Assembly: GCA_903862375.1 (NCBI GenBank)
Contig: CAIOXR010000100.1
Location: forward strand, 1 to 7,992
Direction: 5' to 3'
Length of the DNA stretch: 7,992 nt
Source of the DNA: an uncultured bacterium
GTDB taxonomy: Bacteria > Patescibacteriota > Minisyncoccia > Phycocordibacterales > UBA9973
Shown here: piece by piece, positions 6,343 to 7,992 of the stretch
Position numbering within the stretch: position 1 is the first letter of the stretch
How the letters are laid out: every line of letters starts with the position of its first letter
Program-made: the position numbers and the translations under genes
Notes under the pieces: generated by a model
What the model was told of the DNA's origin: nothing
Database searches by the model: none
The model's input: only the letters and a program-made list of their open reading frames with translations

Positions 6343-6350
6343 CATAATAT
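6343..6350 (+). promoter_or_regulatory. Candidate start-proximal -10 of enolase
   Basis: CATAAT (6343-6348) or TAATAT (6345-6350) ends 8 or 6 nt before the ATG at 6357. This would give a leaderless enolase transcript, like the pattern at 2182, 7729 and 7975. The whole stretch is AT-rich, so chance matches are likely. Confidence 0.3.
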
Positions 6351-6356
6351 TAAATA

Positions 6357-7646
6357 ATGAAAGATATAAAGATTTCAAAAATTATTGGGCGGGAGATTTT
6401 AGACTCAAGAGGGAACCCTACTGTAGAGGTAGATTTATTCCTTTCAGATGGATCTATGGGGCGTGCTGGAGTGCCAAGTGGAGCATCGACTGGAAGCCAT
6501 GAAGCAGTAGAGCTTCGTGATGAAGATAAAAAAAGATATGGAGGTAAAGGAGTATTGAATGCAGTAAAGAATGTGAATGAAGATATACAGAAAAAGTTAA
6601 AAGGCAAAGTCTGGAATCAAAAGACTTTGGATCTTGCGATGATAGAGCTTGATGGTACTGAGAATAAGGGTAAGCTCGGAGCCAATGCAATCTTAGGAGT
6701 TTCTATTGCTTTTGCGAAAGCAGTAGCGAAGTCAGAAGGTAAACCATTATGGAAATATTTTAAAGATATATCAAAAACTAAACAAGTTCAATTCCCAGTA
6801 CCAATGATTTTGGTTTTAGAAGGTGGAAAACACGCTGATCAAAGTTCTGATTTTCAAGAATTTGCAGTTATGCCTTATGGTGCAAAAAGTTTTAAAGAGG
6901 CTTTACGTTGGGGAACAGAAATTTATCATACGATAGGTAAAGTTCTTAAAAGAGAAGGTTACAATATTAATGTCGGTTATGAAGGTGCTTATGGGCCAAG
7001 TTTGGGAACCAATGAAGCTGTAATGAAAGTCATAATGACTGGTATTGAAGAAGCTGGTTATAAGCCGGGTAAGGATGTTGGAATTGCTCTTGATTGCGCA
7101 GCAAGTGAACTTTATGAGAATGGAAAATATAATTTAGTTACTGAAAAAAAGAAATTAACTAGTGAAGAGATGGTGATTTTTTATGAAGATTGGTGTAAAA
7201 AGTATCCAATAGTTTCTATTGAAGATGGACTTGCCGAAGATGATTGGAGTGGATGGAGTCTAATGACGAAAAAGCTTGGAAAAAAAATTCAAATAGTAGG
7301 GGATGATTTATTTGTTACGAATATAAAGAGATTGAAAGATGGAATTGAAAAGAAAGCAGCGAATTCTATTTTAATTAAATTAAATCAGATAGGTACAGTG
7401 TCTGAGACTATAGATGCTATAAATATGGCAAAGAGTGCAGGCTTCACAGCAGTAGTTTCTCATCGTTCAGCAGAGACAGAAGATACAACTATTGCAGATT
7501 TAGTAGTAGGATTAGGTACTGGGCAAATAAAGACAGGTGCATCTTGTAGAAGTGAAAGAGTTGCAAAATATAATGAGATACTTCGTATAGAAGAATCACT
7601 AGGGAAGAAAGTTATTTTCTTGGGGAATAAATCTTTAAAAATATAG
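6357..7646 (+). CDS. eno: Enolase (phosphopyruvate hydratase)
   Basis: This cytosolic glycolytic enzyme interconverts 2-phosphoglycerate and phosphoenolpyruvate using Mg2+. At 429 residues it has normal full length. The N-terminal domain carries the SGASTG loop (41-46). The barrel contains His159 in GGKHAD and Glu168 in DFQEF, with the acid Glu209. Mg ligands are Asp246 (ALDCAAS), Glu289 (SIEDGLAEDDW) and Asp316 (VGDDLFVT). The catalytic base is Lys341 (LIKLNQIG), with SHRSAETED (His369, Arg370) and Lys392 in GQIKTG. All key residues are present, so it should be active. Oddities are VGYEGAYGP where most enolases have VGDEGGFAP, and VLEGGKHA where most have ILNGGKHA. The second resembles enolases I recall from Patescibacteria. 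No Shine-Dalgarno site precedes the ATG, but family length and the conserved N-terminal DSRGNPT region support this start. A strong terminator follows, so the gene is probably monocistronic. Confidence 0.98.
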   Translation: MKDIKISKIIGREILDSRGNPTVEVDLFLSDGSMGRAGVPSGASTGSHEAVELRDEDKKRYGGKGVLNAVKNVNEDIQKKLKGKVWNQKTLDLAMIELDGTENKGKLGANAILGVSIAFAKAVAKSEGKPLWKYFKDISKTKQVQFPVPMILVLEGGKHADQSSDFQEFAVMPYGAKSFKEALRWGTEIYHTIGKVLKREGYNINVGYEGAYGPSLGTNEAVMKVIMTGIEEAGYKPGKDVGIALDCAASELYENGKYNLVTEKKKLTSEEMVIFYEDWCKKYPIVSIEDGLAEDDWSGWSLMTKKLGKKIQIVGDDLFVTNIKRLKDGIEKKAANSILIKLNQIGTVSETIDAINMAKSAGFTAVVSHRSAETEDTTIADLVVGLGTGQIKTGASCRSERVAKYNEILRIEESLGKKVIFLGNKSLKI

Positions 7647-7660
7647 AATAGTTTATTTAG

Positions 7661-7691
7661 AAAAAATCTCAAAAAGTTTTTGAGATTTTTT
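7661..7691 (+). terminator. Intrinsic terminator after enolase
   Basis: A 31-base near-perfect palindrome, centred on G7676, pairs AAAAAATCTCAAAAA with TTTTTGAGATTTTTT. It ends in a run of six T residues 15 nt after the stop codon. The flanking A-run means it could also act on the minus strand. Confidence 0.85.
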
Positions 7692-7692
7692 C

Positions 7693-7727
7693 TTTACTTC
7701 ATTACTTGGTTTAAGGTATAATATAAT
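7693..7727 (+). promoter_or_regulatory. Promoter of the 58-residue membrane protein
   Basis: TTTACT (7693-7698, four matches to TTGACA) lies 18 nt before a perfect TATAAT (7717-7722). This ends 6 nt before the ATG at 7729. A second overlapping TATAAT is at 7722-7727. Start at or next to the ATG would make the mRNA leaderless, and no Shine-Dalgarno site is present. Confidence 0.65.
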
Positions 7728-7728
7728 C

Positions 7729-7905
7729 ATGTTAACAATACAAACATTTATACAAACTATTTGGGCTTCGATTCTATTATTAGGATGGACAAAGGTTATT
7801 ATCATAGTAGTGGCAATTGCTTTCTTATCTAAATACCAGTATATTTTGGGTATGCTTGCAGCATTACTGTTCGTAGCATTCTTGGGACACTGGATATCTT
7901 TATAA
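7729..7905 (+). CDS. Small membrane protein, 58 residues, two predicted transmembrane helices
   Basis: ATG at 7729 opens 58 codons ending in TAA at 7903-7905. The sequence starts MLTIQTFIQTIWASILLLGW. Two hydrophobic stretches span about residues 11-33 and 38-57, joined by a short polar turn (SKYQY, about 34-38). A lysine (Lys22) interrupts the first stretch, so its membrane boundaries are uncertain. I do not recognise the family. No catalytic motif or cysteine is visible. Evidence that it is real: it sits between the enolase terminator and a good promoter with a perfect -10 exactly 6 nt upstream, and its composition is coherent for a membrane protein rather than random AT-rich sequence. Function is unknown. 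Confidence 0.7.
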   Translation: MLTIQTFIQTIWASILLLGWTKVIIIVVAIAFLSKYQYILGMLAALLFVAFLGHWISL

Positions 7906-7939
7906 TTAATAAATAAAATATTTTAAAATAAAAATGCAA

Positions 7940-7968
7940 TGTTATAATCAATATTTTTATGCTATAAT
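7940..7968 (+). promoter_or_regulatory. Tandem extended -10 promoters before the right-edge gene
   Basis: TGTTATAAT (7940-7948) and TGCTATAAT (7960-7968) are both perfect extended -10 elements, 20 nt apart. The second ends 6 nt before the ATG at 7975, again fitting a leaderless start. The first would give a transcript with a leader of about 20 nt. Confidence 0.55.
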
Positions 7969-7974
7969 ATAAAT

Positions 7975-7992
7975 ATGAAGTTAAATAGAACA
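7975..7992 (+). CDS. Start of a gene cut by the right edge
   Basis: ATG at 7975 begins MKLNRT and stays open to the window end. Six codons cannot identify a product. The call rests on the perfect extended -10 (TGCTATAAT) placed 6 nt upstream, as for other starts in this window. There is no Shine-Dalgarno site. It could be chance. Confidence 0.4.

Noticed and set aside
6350..7672. Minus-strand frames over the enolase gene
   Set aside because: They are antisense to a fully conserved enolase, with low-complexity translations.
1..7992. CRISPR array, IS element with terminal inverted repeats, or recoded stop codons
   Set aside because: No regularly spaced repeats or transposase were seen. Genes end in TAG or TAA, and no in-frame TGA suggests recoding.

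Overview
This is a visibly AT-rich bacterial window. It suggests a Candidate Phyla Radiation (Patescibacteria) genome. The serine recombinase and the enolase resemble, from memory, forms common in that group; the tRNAs do not encode CCA; several genes seem to start directly at the transcript 5' end. This placement is inference, because no 16S or ribosomal protein gene is present. Stops seen are TAG and TAA, and no in-frame TGA suggests recoding.

Layout. Bases 1-715 (minus) hold the first 238 residues of an ImmA/IrrE-type metallopeptidase-like protein that runs off the left edge. A 107-bp divergent intergenic region follows. Then comes a serine site-specific recombinase (823-2154, plus) and, 27 bp later, a 1177-residue protein (2182-5715). 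The latter has an N-terminal helical domain interrupted by a four-cysteine zinc knuckle and a long alpha-solenoid-like remainder. Recombinase, ImmA-like gene and large cargo gene look like an accessory or mobile segment. The large gene is the best candidate here for an undescribed system, possibly defence-related, but its function cannot be read from sequence.

From 5716 the window looks like core genome. A perfect inverted repeat lies between converging genes, followed by a minus-strand tRNA-Ser whose anticodon reads ACT (unusual) and a divergent plus-strand tRNA-Ser(GCT) with its own terminator. Next is a 231-bp spacer with a fragment resembling the tRNA-Ser 3' end and a 15-bp match to the enolase gene. 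Then come enolase (6357-7646) with all catalytic residues, a strong terminator, an uncatalogued 58-residue membrane protein (7729-7905), and the first six codons of another gene at the right edge.

Expression signals. The 1177-residue gene, the 58-residue gene and the right-edge gene each have a -10-like hexamer ending exactly 6 nt before the start codon and no Shine-Dalgarno sequence; enolase probably does too. This suggests leaderless transcripts. The ImmA-like gene instead has a leader with a Shine-Dalgarno-like AGGA.
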